From Candidatus Vogelbacteria bacterium (GTDB lineage: Bacteria; Patescibacteriota; Minisyncoccia; Phycocordibacterales; JACRKE01): a stretch of DNA of 39,771 nt. The stretch is from NCBI GenBank assembly GCA_016215335.1, contig JACRKE010000011.1, positions 1-39,771 of the forward strand. The letters are read 5' to 3'. The translations under genes were made by a program, and so were the position numbers. The notes below the pieces were generated by a model, which did no database searches, had not been told where the DNA came from, and worked only from the letters and a program-made list of their open reading frames with translations. Every line of letters starts with the position of its first letter. Position 1 is the stretch's first letter. Shown in pieces: positions 23,010 through 31,020 of the stretch.

Positions 23010-24242
23010 TGAGTATTTATCAATGAATTCACTCTTGTATGTTTTAAAATCATCGTTTATTAATGATTCTCTGATTTTTCTGACAAAATTTATTATAAAA
23101 TATAGGTTATGAATTGATGCGAGACGATAAGCGAGCAGCTCTTTTGCTCTGAATAGATGCGCGATGTATGCACACGTATAAGATTTACAAGTAGAGCATT
23201 CGCAATCTGCTCCAAGAGGCTCAAGCAATTTTCTGAATTTTGTGTTTTGAATATTTATTCGGCCGTTTCGAGTAAGTACTGTCCCATTGCGTGCCATACG
23301 GGTTGGCATTACACAGTCAAAAGTGTCACAGCCATTTTCTATCGCAGTGATAATATCGAGTGGCTCTCCAATGCCAAGAAGGTGCCTCGGTTTATCTTCC
23401 GGTAAAATTTCTGTCACCCAACGCACTGCTTCGCCCATATCTTCCTTGTTGAATGATCCGCCTATTCCAAAACCGTCAAATCCCATTTTTCCAATTTCTC
23501 TTGCACTCTTTTCGCGAAGATCTTTGTGGCGCCCACCTTGGACTATACCAAATAGTGCTTGCGGGTACCCTAATGGTTTCTCAATTTGTAATTTTCTATG
23601 ATGTTCAAGCGAGCGAAGGGCCCACCTGCGCGTGCGTTCCATGGCCTCAAATTGATATTCGTATTTTGCGATAGGCGAGGTGCATTCATCAAAAGCAAAA
23701 ATTATATCAGCACCCAAATCGTGCTGTATTTGCATTGAAATTTCAGGCGTAAGTCTATGGTCGCTGCCATCAATCGGCGACTTGAAGTTGACCCCATCCT
23801 CGTCTATTTTCGCAAGCCTAATCTTGTCTTCGAATTCACTTGGAAGCTTAGCTTCCAAGTGGGGAGTCTTAGATCCCGCCATAGCGGGGTCTAACCTTAT
23901 GGAATGTGAGAGTTTACTGATTCCCGTGCCGTAAGCGGCGCCAAGTGAGAACACTTGAAAGCCTCCAGAGTCTGTCATTATGGGCCCGTCCCAGTTCATG
24001 AATTTATGGAGTCCGCCCGCGGTTTTTATGAGTTCGTTGCCAGGCTCTAGATAAAGATGATATGTGTTTGCAAGCACTACTTCTGCCCCAAGCCCAGCAA
24101 CTTCTTCAGGTGAAAGCGCTTTGACGGTAGCCTTGGTCCCCACAGTCACAAAGGCCGGTGTTTGTAACTCTCCATGTTCGGTAGATATAGTGCCAACTCG
24201 CGCCTTGCCGCGTCCGAGTGATCTTGTAATTTTAAATTGCAT
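23001..24242 (-). CDS. tgt: tRNA-guanine transglycosylase
   Basis: The 413-aa enzyme exchanges guanine 34 for preQ1 (or queuine) in GUN tRNAs. Motifs: AFVTVGTKATVKAL, LANTYHLYLEPG, the substrate site MTDSGGFQVFSLG, IIFAFDECTSP, FGIVQGG, GFGIGG, catalytic Asp region NGCDTFDCVMPTRMARNG and the zinc site CECSTC plus a later His. Between FSLG and KIDEDGVNF there is an insertion of about 40 residues, part of which (about 117-136) is encoded by two palindromes. No queuosine synthesis genes are nearby, so preQ1 or queuine may be taken up or made elsewhere. No Shine-Dalgarno site; the -10 box lies 8 nt before the ATG. Confidence 0.96.
   Translation of the reverse strand: MQFKITRSLGRGKARVGTISTEHGELQTPAFVTVGTKATVKALSPEEVAGLGAEVVLANTYHLYLEPGNELIKTAGGLHKFMNWDGPIMTDSGGFQVFSLGAAYGTGISKLSHSIRLDPAMAGSKTPHLEAKLPSEFEDKIRLAKIDEDGVNFKSPIDGSDHRLTPEISMQIQHDLGADIIFAFDECTSPIAKYEYQFEAMERTRRWALRSLEHHRKLQIEKPLGYPQALFGIVQGGRHKDLREKSAREIGKMGFDGFGIGGSFNKEDMGEAVRWVTEILPEDKPRHLLGIGEPLDIITAIENGCDTFDCVMPTRMARNGTVLTRNGRINIQNTKFRKLLEPLGADCECSTCKSYTCAYIAHLFRAKELLAYRLASIHNLYFIINFVRKIRESLINDDFKTYKSEFIDKYSKN
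23837..23894 (-). repeat. Two palindromes inside the tgt coding sequence
   Basis: Palindrome 1 has perfect 12-bp arms CACTTGGAAGCT (23837-23848) and AGCTTCCAAGTG (23850-23861) around one T. Palindrome 2 has 11-bp arms TTAGATCCCGC (23869-23879) and GCGGGGTCTAA (23884-23894) with one mismatch. They encode residues about 117-136, read on the minus strand as LDPAMAGSKTPHLEAKLPS, within a family-variable loop after FSLG. This resembles palindromic elements that insert in frame into genes. Confidence 0.75.
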
Positions 24243-24250
24243 GTCATTGA

Positions 24251-24278
24251 ATATTACACAAGAATATGCTTAAGTAAA
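24251..24278 (-). promoter_or_regulatory. Candidate tgt promoter
   Basis: Minus strand: -35 TTTACT (24278-24273), 16-bp spacer, -10 TAATAT (24256-24251), then 8 nt to the ATG at 24242. The predicted transcript starts about 2 nt before the start codon. Confidence 0.45.
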
Positions 24279-24317
24279 CACAGAGTAGAGATGTGACAGT
24301 TACAAAGGAGGGCCAGC

Positions 24318-24794
24318 GTGAATTGCGGATACTGCAATCTATCGCCCGGATTCAAGTTCGTTCCTGATCCACGCTCCAATGGCGAAGTGGAGCGAATGTC
24401 TTGTCTCAATTGTGCGAAGAAGAATCCGTACTTTTGCCGAAGACACTCTGTAATTCATCTTGTTTTCAGAGATGGAACGCACGTGTGCAGGCAGTGCATG
24501 TACTTTTACGTCAGTGCGCTCGGTCATACGGTGAAAGCCTTTTATCTTGATAGAATTACCGATGGTGTTGGACCGGAGCTCCTGCTTGAGCTAGGGATCT
24601 ACGGCCACAAGAGACAGGGACTAGCTGAAGAGTTCCGTGATGAAGAGTACGAGCTCACGCTTTCTGAGGATGAGCATGTGCTTGCCCTCTGTTTCTCTTA
24701 TATGGAGAGAAAAGGACTTTCTAGTTTGAGCGAGGTAATTGACACAATAATCGAAGCTGGCAGCGCAGAGGTTCTTTTCGTGGCCTACTACTAG
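24318..24794 (+). CDS. Cys-rich putative zinc-binding protein, unknown function
   Basis: A GTG start is fixed by AAAGGAGGG (24304-24312) 5 nt upstream. The 158-aa protein has an N-terminal half with four paired metal-ligand motifs: C3-x2-C6, C29-x2-C32, C40-x2-H43 and C57-x2-C60, enough for two zinc sites of a treble-clef or B-box-like fold. The C-terminal half is acidic and helical (LLLELGIYGHKRQGLAEEF, EVIDTIIEAG). I recognise no family. It stands alone with its own terminator, has strong SD and G/C-rich codons, and so belongs to the same style class as 3997-4443 and 8884-9576. Confidence 0.78.
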   Translation: MNCGYCNLSPGFKFVPDPRSNGEVERMSCLNCAKKNPYFCRRHSVIHLVFRDGTHVCRQCMYFYVSALGHTVKAFYLDRITDGVGPELLLELGIYGHKRQGLAEEFRDEEYELTLSEDEHVLALCFSYMERKGLSSLSEVIDTIIEAGSAEVLFVAYY

Positions 24795-24816
24795 ATTGAT
24801 TCAATGGGTATCCATA

Positions 24817-24848
24817 GGCCGGCCACGAAGTGGCCGGCCGAATCTTTC
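24817..24848 (+). terminator. Rho-independent terminator
   Basis: Perfect 10-bp arms GGCCGGCCAC (24817-24826) and GTGGCCGGCC (24830-24839) with loop GAA, then GAATCTTT. It lies 22 nt after the Cys-rich gene. Confidence 0.8.
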
Positions 24849-24862
24849 CAAAAATTTTTCAC

Positions 24863-25621
24863 CTATGATATCTTGCGTGCTTCAAGGTACATAAAAAGAG
24901 GGAACTCCTTACGCGCACTGTTTTCTGCAGAAGCTCTTGGGCCGCTATCACTTTTTTTGTGTGAGATCCATTCCTCAAGCCCCGTTATCGCAAAATCAAA
25001 TTTCCTTAGTGTTTTTACGTACATCTGAAGTGGGCGATGGAAAGAGATTGTTACCTCAGTCATACGTGCCCCCGGGTGCATTCTAATCAGAGAATGGGTT
25101 TCTGACATATATTTATCTATTGCCCTAAACTGCGTCTGTGCTTTTTCGTCAAATTCCCAACTACTATGCTCGGGGATTCTAAATGCTGGATGATTTAATA
25201 CTATATGTAGAGTGCCGTTTTGTTTCATAACTCTCTGGCACTCAAGGATAGTGCCGTCAATGTTTTGAATATTTTGGAGTGCGAGAACAATAATAATTTT
25301 GTCGAAGCTTTTATCGGCAAAAGTTATATTGTCTGATGGGGCAACAACGTATTTTTCGTTTCTATGTGCGTGCCGCTTTGCAATTGCTATAAGCTCAGGT
25401 GATATGTCAGCACCACTTACGTCCGTACCTTTTAATGCAAATTCATGCGCGAAAAATCCGCTTCCACACATGAGATCGAGCAGTGCATCGTTCTTCTCAA
25501 TTTTAATTAATCGTTCTAGGTGAGGAAGAATGACTTGCCTTTGATAGCTGTCTTCGCTTTGTATTACTCCGTTGTACCATTCAGATACTTCGCCCCAGGA
25601 GGTATTGTTCTGTTGAGTCAT
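24863..25621 (-). CDS. Class I SAM-dependent methyltransferase
   Basis: The 252-aa protein has a Rossmann-like SAM domain: motif I LLDLMCGSGFFAHEFA (47-62), acidic loop SGADISPELIAIAKRH, motif FDKIIIVLALQNI and CQRVMKQNGTLHIVLNHP. The C-terminal part (SFHRPLQMYVKTLRKFDFAITGLEEW) is typical of Methyltransf_11 small-molecule or lipid methyltransferases. The substrate is unknown. It ends with EARKIS and has no clear partner; the ZIP gene lies upstream on the same strand with a 30-nt gap, so the two could be cotranscribed. Confidence 0.9.
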   Translation of the reverse strand: MTQQNNTSWGEVSEWYNGVIQSEDSYQRQVILPHLERLIKIEKNDALLDLMCGSGFFAHEFALKGTDVSGADISPELIAIAKRHAHRNEKYVVAPSDNITFADKSFDKIIIVLALQNIQNIDGTILECQRVMKQNGTLHIVLNHPAFRIPEHSSWEFDEKAQTQFRAIDKYMSETHSLIRMHPGARMTEVTISFHRPLQMYVKTLRKFDFAITGLEEWISHKKSDSGPRASAENSARKEFPLFMYLEARKIS

Positions 25622-25651
25622 TGCTTGATTGCTATGCTGCTAAAATTTTTT

Positions 25652-26377
25652 TCAGCCGAGCAAGGTTGAAACCAGTAAAATGAAAAGCACTCCGACCAAT
25701 GTAGCGTAAATTGTTTTGTGCGAAGAACCGTGACTATGCGCTTCTGGCAGAATGTCAGAAGCGCCTATGTACATAAGAAAACCTGCAAAAAACCCAAGAT
25801 ATATGAGTAAATAATCGGAGGACAAGGTGAAAAAGAAGGTAGACAGTCCACCGAGCAATGGAGCGCAAGCATGAAATGTGAGGAACTTGATCGCGCGTTC
25901 TTTTGTGTTTTTATGTGCAAGCATTAATGCCACGTTATTCAATCCATCACTAAACGCGTGGGCAATCACCGCAAGCGCAACCGCAAGACCAACTTCCCTC
26001 GAAATCTGGAAACCAAGCCCGATTCCAAGCCCGTCAAGAAAGGAGTGTGCTGAAAGCGCGAGAGCCGAGAGCATCCCGACAGATGGGTGTTTGTGTTCGC
26101 CATACTCTTCTTCGTGCGAATGGTGGATAAGAAGTAGTTTCTCCGCAATATGGAAAACAAGAAAGCCTGCCACAAAAGCGTACATGACATAAGTGATCTC
26201 TCCGACACCTGATTCGAGAATTTCGAAAATCTCAGGAAATATGTCGAATGCTACTATAGCGAGTAGTACCCCGGCAGTAAAACCAAGTACAATGTGCATC
26301 TTGTCTTTGAACTTAAGACCAAACAAGCCTCCAACCAGCGTTGAGACAAAAGTCAGCAGAATCGATATTATAGCCAT
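25652..26377 (-). CDS. ZIP-family divalent metal transporter
   Basis: About eight membrane segments and the ZIP metal-binding helices are clear: helix 4 SAHSFLDGLGIGLGF, helix 5 IAHAFSDGLNNVALM, and a His-rich cytoplasmic loop (HHSHEEEYGEHKH). The C-terminal DILPEAHSH adds further ligands. It would import zinc, iron or manganese. The frame extends to a TTG at 26413, but a promoter (TTGCCT, 17 bp, TATACT) overlaps that codon, and its -10 box lies 7 nt before the ATG at 26377. I therefore start at this ATG (MAIISILLTF, 241 aa). Confidence 0.93.
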   Translation of the reverse strand: MAIISILLTFVSTLVGGLFGLKFKDKMHIVLGFTAGVLLAIVAFDIFPEIFEILESGVGEITYVMYAFVAGFLVFHIAEKLLLIHHSHEEEYGEHKHPSVGMLSALALSAHSFLDGLGIGLGFQISREVGLAVALAVIAHAFSDGLNNVALMLAHKNTKERAIKFLTFHACAPLLGGLSTFFFTLSSDYLLIYLGFFAGFLMYIGASDILPEAHSHGSSHKTIYATLVGVLFILLVSTLLG

Positions 26378-26384
26378 AATATTG

Positions 26385-26413
26385 AGTATATGGTTTAGGG
26401 AGAGTTCAGGCAA
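26385..26413 (-). promoter_or_regulatory. Promoter of the ZIP gene
   Basis: Minus strand: -35 TTGCCT (26413-26408), 17-bp spacer, -10 TATACT (26390-26385), then 7 nt to the ATG at 26377. The transcript is predicted to be leaderless. Confidence 0.65.
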
Positions 26414-26473
26414 GTATAAGCGGAAGATACAGAGAAAGATCGGCTAGATCAAAAGTCGCCCAAAAAATCAACT

Positions 26474-27031
26474 TTAGTATGGGAATTTCCTCTTGTACTT
26501 TTCGTAAGCTACCAAAAATTGCGGGCTGAATTGGTCTGGATCAATCTTAAGAAGCGTTTCAAGTTCAACCCTTTTGATTTTTTTAATAGTGGAAAGCTGT
26601 TCGGTGTTTATATTCCAATTGTTATCATAAAGACAGTAGAACACGTTCATCAGTCTCTTTGTGCCGTCTTTTAAAGATTCGAACTCTCTGCCGAGCAAGT
26701 ATAGTTTGGAAGGATGTATGCACATATCATGCAATAGCGCCCGCTCAGCCGCTTTACTCGGATCTTCATTCTGCCATACAAGAGAAACGGCTGGCACTCC
26801 CATTTTGCCCTTATAAATCTTTTTTGAGAGCTTGCTTTCGGTAAGTGTGGCAAGAAGCATTTCGCGATTCTGAGTAAATACGAAAACGAAGGCATTTTCC
26901 AGGTAATCCTTGCGTCTATCAACTTCATTCCATACCTTGGTCTCGACGGGTTTGCCGTGTTCGTCCAATATATCGACCTTGTAACTATGTGATGAGCTGT
27001 TAATCATGCGAAATAAGTATAACCCAGACAC
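26474..27031 (-). CDS. Nudix-fold protein with degenerate Nudix box
   Basis: The 185-aa protein begins with the pattern of IPP-isomerase-like Nudix hydrolases: YKVDILDEHGKPVETKVW, then NAFVFVFTQNREMLLATLTE. The Nudix box region reads QNEDPSKAAERALLHDMCI. The consensus GX5EX7REUXEEXGU is only partly kept: the glycines and the metal-binding EExG are replaced (HDMC). It may be a catalytically weak or non-catalytic member. An alternative start is M9 (27007). It lies 65 nt downstream of ackA on the same strand; it may be read with xfp-ackA, but no direct link is shown. Confidence 0.65.
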   Translation of the reverse strand: MSGLYLFRMINSSSHSYKVDILDEHGKPVETKVWNEVDRRKDYLENAFVFVFTQNREMLLATLTESKLSKKIYKGKMGVPAVSLVWQNEDPSKAAERALLHDMCIHPSKLYLLGREFESLKDGTKRLMNVFYCLYDNNWNINTEQLSTIKKIKRVELETLLKIDPDQFSPQFLVAYEKYKRKFPY

Positions 27032-27096
27032 GTTTTTCTACAAGTGCGAAGACACCGGAGCACTACTTAGTCAAGTATGCCCGCAGCCGCTTCTTA

Positions 27097-28266
27097 CTAG
27101 AGCAGATTTAGCAGTTCTTGGGCCATTACTTTCATCTCATTGGTTTTCATCGCGAATATTTGTACTTCGGATCCCTCGTCGCCAATCTCGCCGCTACCGC
27201 TTGTCCGAGTACTATTTTTCGCATCATCAAGTCTGATTCCAAATGAATTCATGTTCAGACAGATTCTGTTTCGCAAATTCGCCGATCGTTCTCCTACTGT
27301 TCCGGTAAAGACTAGGGCGTCTATTCCGTCTAATGTCGTAGCCATGCTTCCTATCATTTTTTTTATTCTATATACATAGAGTTCGAGGGCCGATTTCGCG
27401 TTTTTGTTTCCTTCCTTTTCCGCTTTAAGCAGATCTCTCGGGTCTTCGGATATGCCGCTTAGGCCAAGTAGCCCGCAGCCACGATTCAGAAGCGTTTCCA
27501 CGAGCGATATGGGCGAATCTGTTTTTTCTATGAGAGTGGAAACCAAAATAGGATCAATGTCTCCAGAACGCGTGGCCATCATAACACCTTCAAGCGGGGA
27601 GAATCCCATGGATGTATCTACAGTTTTGCCGTCTTTAAAAGACATAACACTTATTCCGCCTCCTATATGGCAGATTATCAGCTTTGATGGTAATTTTCGG
27701 CACAATCGGTCAAGCTCGGAAACAATATATTCCGCAGACAGTCCGTGATAGCCGAACCTTTCGGCCTCGAGGTTTTCGCGCATTTGGCGCGGAATGGCGT
27801 AGAGCCTCGACACCAAGGGCCTCTCCCTGTGAAAAGCGCTGTCCGAGAGTGCGTATATCGGCACATCCGGCAACGTTTCTTTGAACATTTTTATTTCTCC
27901 GAGTGAGGCTTCTATGTGGAGAGGAGAGATCGCGAGTTTCTCGTTTAGGTTCGTCATAAAAGTTTCGTCTATTTTACGATGGGTTGCAAAAAAATGCCCG
28001 GGAGCAACGATCCTCACTCCAATGGCCGCGAGCATCGTCGGGTCAAACTCGCACTCTTTCTTTATAGTCTTGATCAAATATTCGGCGCATTTCCTGAACT
28101 GTTCTTCGGTGACATTTTCTTCGTAAACTTTCGTCCCTTTTTCTACGGTTGAAATATATGAGCCTTTATTTTTTTCCAAATGAAGCGAAAGGATCTGTTC
28201 AGAGTCCTTATAAAGCGCGTATTTCCTGGATTCACTCCCGGGGTTGGATAAGATTATATATGCCAT
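27097..28266 (-). CDS. ackA: Acetate kinase (divergent)
   Basis: AckA converts acetyl phosphate and ADP to acetate and ATP. Motifs: IILSNPGSESRKYALY (N-terminal phosphate site, usually NxGSSS), SDSAFH (catalytic Asp), RFGYHGLSAEY (His180 of M. thermophila AckA), HIGGGISVMSF, DTSMGFSPLEGVMMATRSGDIDP (Arg241 region), FTGTVGERS and the terminal TNEM helix. The usual HRVVHGG reads VRIVAPG, keeping the Arg. The ATG at 28266 overlaps the xfp stop by 13 nt; a TTG two codons earlier is possible. The 389-aa protein would use the acetyl phosphate produced by Xfp. Family is clear despite the divergence. Confidence 0.93.
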   Translation of the reverse strand: MAYIILSNPGSESRKYALYKDSEQILSLHLEKNKGSYISTVEKGTKVYEENVTEEQFRKCAEYLIKTIKKECEFDPTMLAAIGVRIVAPGHFFATHRKIDETFMTNLNEKLAISPLHIEASLGEIKMFKETLPDVPIYALSDSAFHRERPLVSRLYAIPRQMRENLEAERFGYHGLSAEYIVSELDRLCRKLPSKLIICHIGGGISVMSFKDGKTVDTSMGFSPLEGVMMATRSGDIDPILVSTLIEKTDSPISLVETLLNRGCGLLGLSGISEDPRDLLKAEKEGNKNAKSALELYVYRIKKMIGSMATTLDGIDALVFTGTVGERSANLRNRICLNMNSFGIRLDDAKNSTRTSGSGEIGDEGSEVQIFAMKTNEMKVMAQELLNLL

Positions 28267-30602
28267 TTCCAATTTGTTATCTCTTCCGAATCAACTCCAT
28301 GTTCTTTTACGTATTCAGGATACGACGCAATCTTTTTCAAGTATTTTTGATACAGGCTCCGTGCAGTATCCGCATCCAATTTGCCTTGGTCTTCAAGTGA
28401 TCTGAAAGCGTCCAGAGCAAGATGCCACCTGCTCGTACTGTTGCGGAGTTGCAGATCGAACGGCGTTGAAGTGGAGCCTATTTCCAAATATCCGTGCACT
28501 GTGAATCTGCGCAGATCGGTTTTCCAGTCAAAAAGCCGTTGTTCGAAAGTTTCCGGATAGCCGTGAAAATTAAATATGACCGGTTTGTCGCTCGTAAAGT
28601 ATTCTTCGAGAGGGTGATGATTAGAACTACTGCCTATATTTGTGGCACAGAGTTCAAGCACGTTTACGAATCTGATTTTAGCGTTCGGAATCTCTTGTTT
28701 TACAATCTGAATGGCGGCGAGAGATTCTCCTGTCAGATAATCGCCGGCGGCCCCGAAAACAATATCAGGGTCTTCGTCGCTCGCGAATTTCCAAATTGAA
28801 AGTCCGGCCTCTGCTTCTTCTTCCGCCTCTTCTTTGTTGAGCCATATCGTTTCTTCCGTTTTGGCCGCGCATATCACATGAATCTCATTTTTTGTTTTCA
28901 ACGATCTATGAAGAACGGTGAGCGTGGAATTGGCATCGGCCGGAAAAAACACCCTCGCGAATCTTCCGTGCCGCTCTAGAACTCCGTCAATAAATCCCGG
29001 ATTCTGGTGTGAGAATCCATTGTGATCTTGTCTCCAGCCGGAGGAAGTCAGCACATAGATTAATGAGGCAACAGGCTCCCGCCAGCTTGTTTCGCGTGCG
29101 ATTTTCAAAAACTTCGCATATTGGTCTGCCATGCTTGATACGACTTGCACAAAAGCTTCATAAGATGCGAATATTGCGTGTCTTCCTGTGAGAATATAAC
29201 CTTGAGCCATCCCTTGAAGCGAATTTTCCGAAAGCATTTCGATGACCCTGCCTTCGGGTGCGATATCTTTGTCCCAGGATTTAAGGGGACCATTCCATGC
29301 GCGGGTTGTCGACTCAAAAACTGCATCAAGTTTATTGGAGTACGTCTCATCGGGCGACATTAGCCTGAAGTTCTTTTTTTCACTGTTTTTTGTAAATAGC
29401 TCATTTAGATATTTGCCCATCTGTATCATACTGCTCGCCGTGCTTTTTTCCGATTGGGTCTTGGGTGAGATGTACTTACTCACATCCGGCAGGTCAAGCT
29501 CGTTTTCCGGCGTGACTCCAAGGCGCGCTATCCGATTGTCTCCCATGAGAAGTTTTTCTTCCGGAACAAGACCCATGAGCTCTTTTAATGGGCCGTTTAT
29601 GGGATCAAACAGTTCTTCAACTCTATAGCTTCGAAGCCATTTGTCGAGCGCCACGAGATCTTTTTTGTCATTTTTAGCATTGGGCAGGGTAACCTGATGA
29701 GACAGACAATTGTCTTCTATCTTATCTTTGCCTCTTTTCTTTATTCCCGTCGCTCCTTTGGGGGAGCTTAAAATTATCATGGGCCAAGCGGGCCAGTTTT
29801 TTCCGGTGCCGTCTTTCGCCTCTGACTGGATTCTACGAATCTCCAGGTGCGCGTCAGTCATCGCTCTTGCTAAACTTTCATGTATTTTGTCTTCATCCCC
29901 GTATGCTGACACGAAAACAGGATCGTAACCGTAACCCTTGAAAAGATTTTTGAGTTCTGTCTTTGACATACGTCCGAAAATGGTCGGCCCGGATATTTTG
30001 TAGCCGTTTAAATGTAAAATCGGCAGAACGGCGCCAGATGATTTAGGGTCGATGAATTTATGAAGATGCCATGCCGTTGCGGTCGACGCTGTTTCCGCTT
30101 CGCCGTCGCCCACAAGACAAGCCACTATCAAGTGAGGTTGGTCGAGCACTGCCCCATATGATGTGGAAAGGGAGTATCCGAGTTCTCCGCCTTCCACTAT
30201 AACACCGGGGGTCGCGGGACTTGAGTGGCTTGGAAATCCGTACGGCCAACTGAAATTTTTTGCCACATAGCCGAGGCCTTTTTCATCCAATGTTGCCTCC
30301 GGATAGTATTTACGGAGCGTGCCCTCAAGATAAATATTTGCCTGAAGAGCGGGGAAGCCATGGCCAGGACCGAGAACGAACAAAAAATTAGAACCCGTTT
30401 TTTTAATGAGTAGGTTAAGATGAGCATAAACCAGATTTATACCGGGACATGTTCCCCAGTGGCCGAGCAGACGCGGTTTAATATGTTCGGGCCGGAGAGG
30501 TTCTTTAAGCAGGTAGTTCTCTTTCAAATAAGTCTGTATCGCACTTATATAATTCGTAAGCCGCAAAAATTTTTTCAAATTTTCCAGTTCGTCTTTATTC
30601 AT
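28254..30602 (-). CDS. xfp: Xylulose-5-phosphate/fructose-6-phosphate phosphoketolase
   Basis: Xfp is a thiamine-diphosphate enzyme that splits xylulose-5-P (or fructose-6-P) with phosphate to acetyl phosphate plus glyceraldehyde-3-P (or erythrose-4-P). Motifs: RLLGHWGTCPGINL (H48), GPGHGFPA (H81), SHSSPATPGVIVEGGELGYS, the TPP/Mg site GDGEAET (165-171) with HLNGYKISGPT, and later QDHNGFSHQNPGF. I use the ATG at 30602 (MNKDELENLKKFL, 782 aa, the usual length); the frame stays open upstream to 30833 but that part is unlike the family. It is coupled to ackA. A gene overlap with the ackA start shows cotranslation. Confidence 0.95.
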   Translation of the reverse strand: MNKDELENLKKFLRLTNYISAIQTYLKENYLLKEPLRPEHIKPRLLGHWGTCPGINLVYAHLNLLIKKTGSNFLFVLGPGHGFPALQANIYLEGTLRKYYPEATLDEKGLGYVAKNFSWPYGFPSHSSPATPGVIVEGGELGYSLSTSYGAVLDQPHLIVACLVGDGEAETASTATAWHLHKFIDPKSSGAVLPILHLNGYKISGPTIFGRMSKTELKNLFKGYGYDPVFVSAYGDEDKIHESLARAMTDAHLEIRRIQSEAKDGTGKNWPAWPMIILSSPKGATGIKKRGKDKIEDNCLSHQVTLPNAKNDKKDLVALDKWLRSYRVEELFDPINGPLKELMGLVPEEKLLMGDNRIARLGVTPENELDLPDVSKYISPKTQSEKSTASSMIQMGKYLNELFTKNSEKKNFRLMSPDETYSNKLDAVFESTTRAWNGPLKSWDKDIAPEGRVIEMLSENSLQGMAQGYILTGRHAIFASYEAFVQVVSSMADQYAKFLKIARETSWREPVASLIYVLTSSGWRQDHNGFSHQNPGFIDGVLERHGRFARVFFPADANSTLTVLHRSLKTKNEIHVICAAKTEETIWLNKEEAEEEAEAGLSIWKFASDEDPDIVFGAAGDYLTGESLAAIQIVKQEIPNAKIRFVNVLELCATNIGSSSNHHPLEEYFTSDKPVIFNFHGYPETFEQRLFDWKTDLRRFTVHGYLEIGSTSTPFDLQLRNSTSRWHLALDAFRSLEDQGKLDADTARSLYQKYLKKIASYPEYVKEHGVDSEEITNWKWHI

Positions 30603-30691
30603 GAAGAGAAGTATACCAGAGTAAGCTTCTCGTGTGGATTGGATAATTATCCCTTGCCAATTTATATTATTTGAGCCAAAATACGGCCAAC

Positions 30692-31000
30692 ATGATTGAC
30701 AGGCCCGACATATACGAGTCTCACATAGACGAACAGATAGAGAAGTACGACCTCCGAGGAGTAGTAGACGAAATGGTGTCTTACTGTCTGAACACTTTTG
30801 CGAAAGAAGAGGAACCTTCAGTCTCAATTCCAATAGAAGACGTTAATCCTCATAAAGTTTCTGTCATTTTCGCCGCTGTCAAGCAGTTGGTTGAATCACG
30901 AAATCCCGACCTTCACGTCCGTGCGTCATCTTGGCCAAAAAAATTCGGAAAGACGGAAGGTTCCAAATACGAAAGCGTAATTTTTGTCACCAGGAAATAG
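30692..31000 (+). CDS. Hypothetical small protein, 102 aa
   Basis: I start at the ATG at 30692 (MIDRPDIYESHIDEQIEKY); a TTG start at 30671 is possible but lies in the predicted start region of the transcript. The protein is mixed alpha/beta: DLRGVVDEMVSYCLNTFAK, HKVSVIFAAVKQLVESRNP, then DLHVRASSWPKKFGKTEGSKY and a final strand ESVIFVTRK. I recognise no family. A promoter candidate (TTGGAT, 17-18 bp, TTATAT/TATATT at about 30638-30668) precedes it. It is divergent from xfp and convergent with the PAP2-like gene. Confidence 0.65.
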   Translation: MIDRPDIYESHIDEQIEKYDLRGVVDEMVSYCLNTFAKEEEPSVSIPIEDVNPHKVSVIFAAVKQLVESRNPDLHVRASSWPKKFGKTEGSKYESVIFVTRK

Positions 31001-31020
31001 TATACTTACTTTTTGCTTGT

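Noticed and set aside
30603-30833. 77-residue N-terminal extension of Xfp
   Set aside because: The family starts at about MNKDELENLKKFL, and the extension has shadow-like composition and overlaps the promoter and start of the divergent gene.
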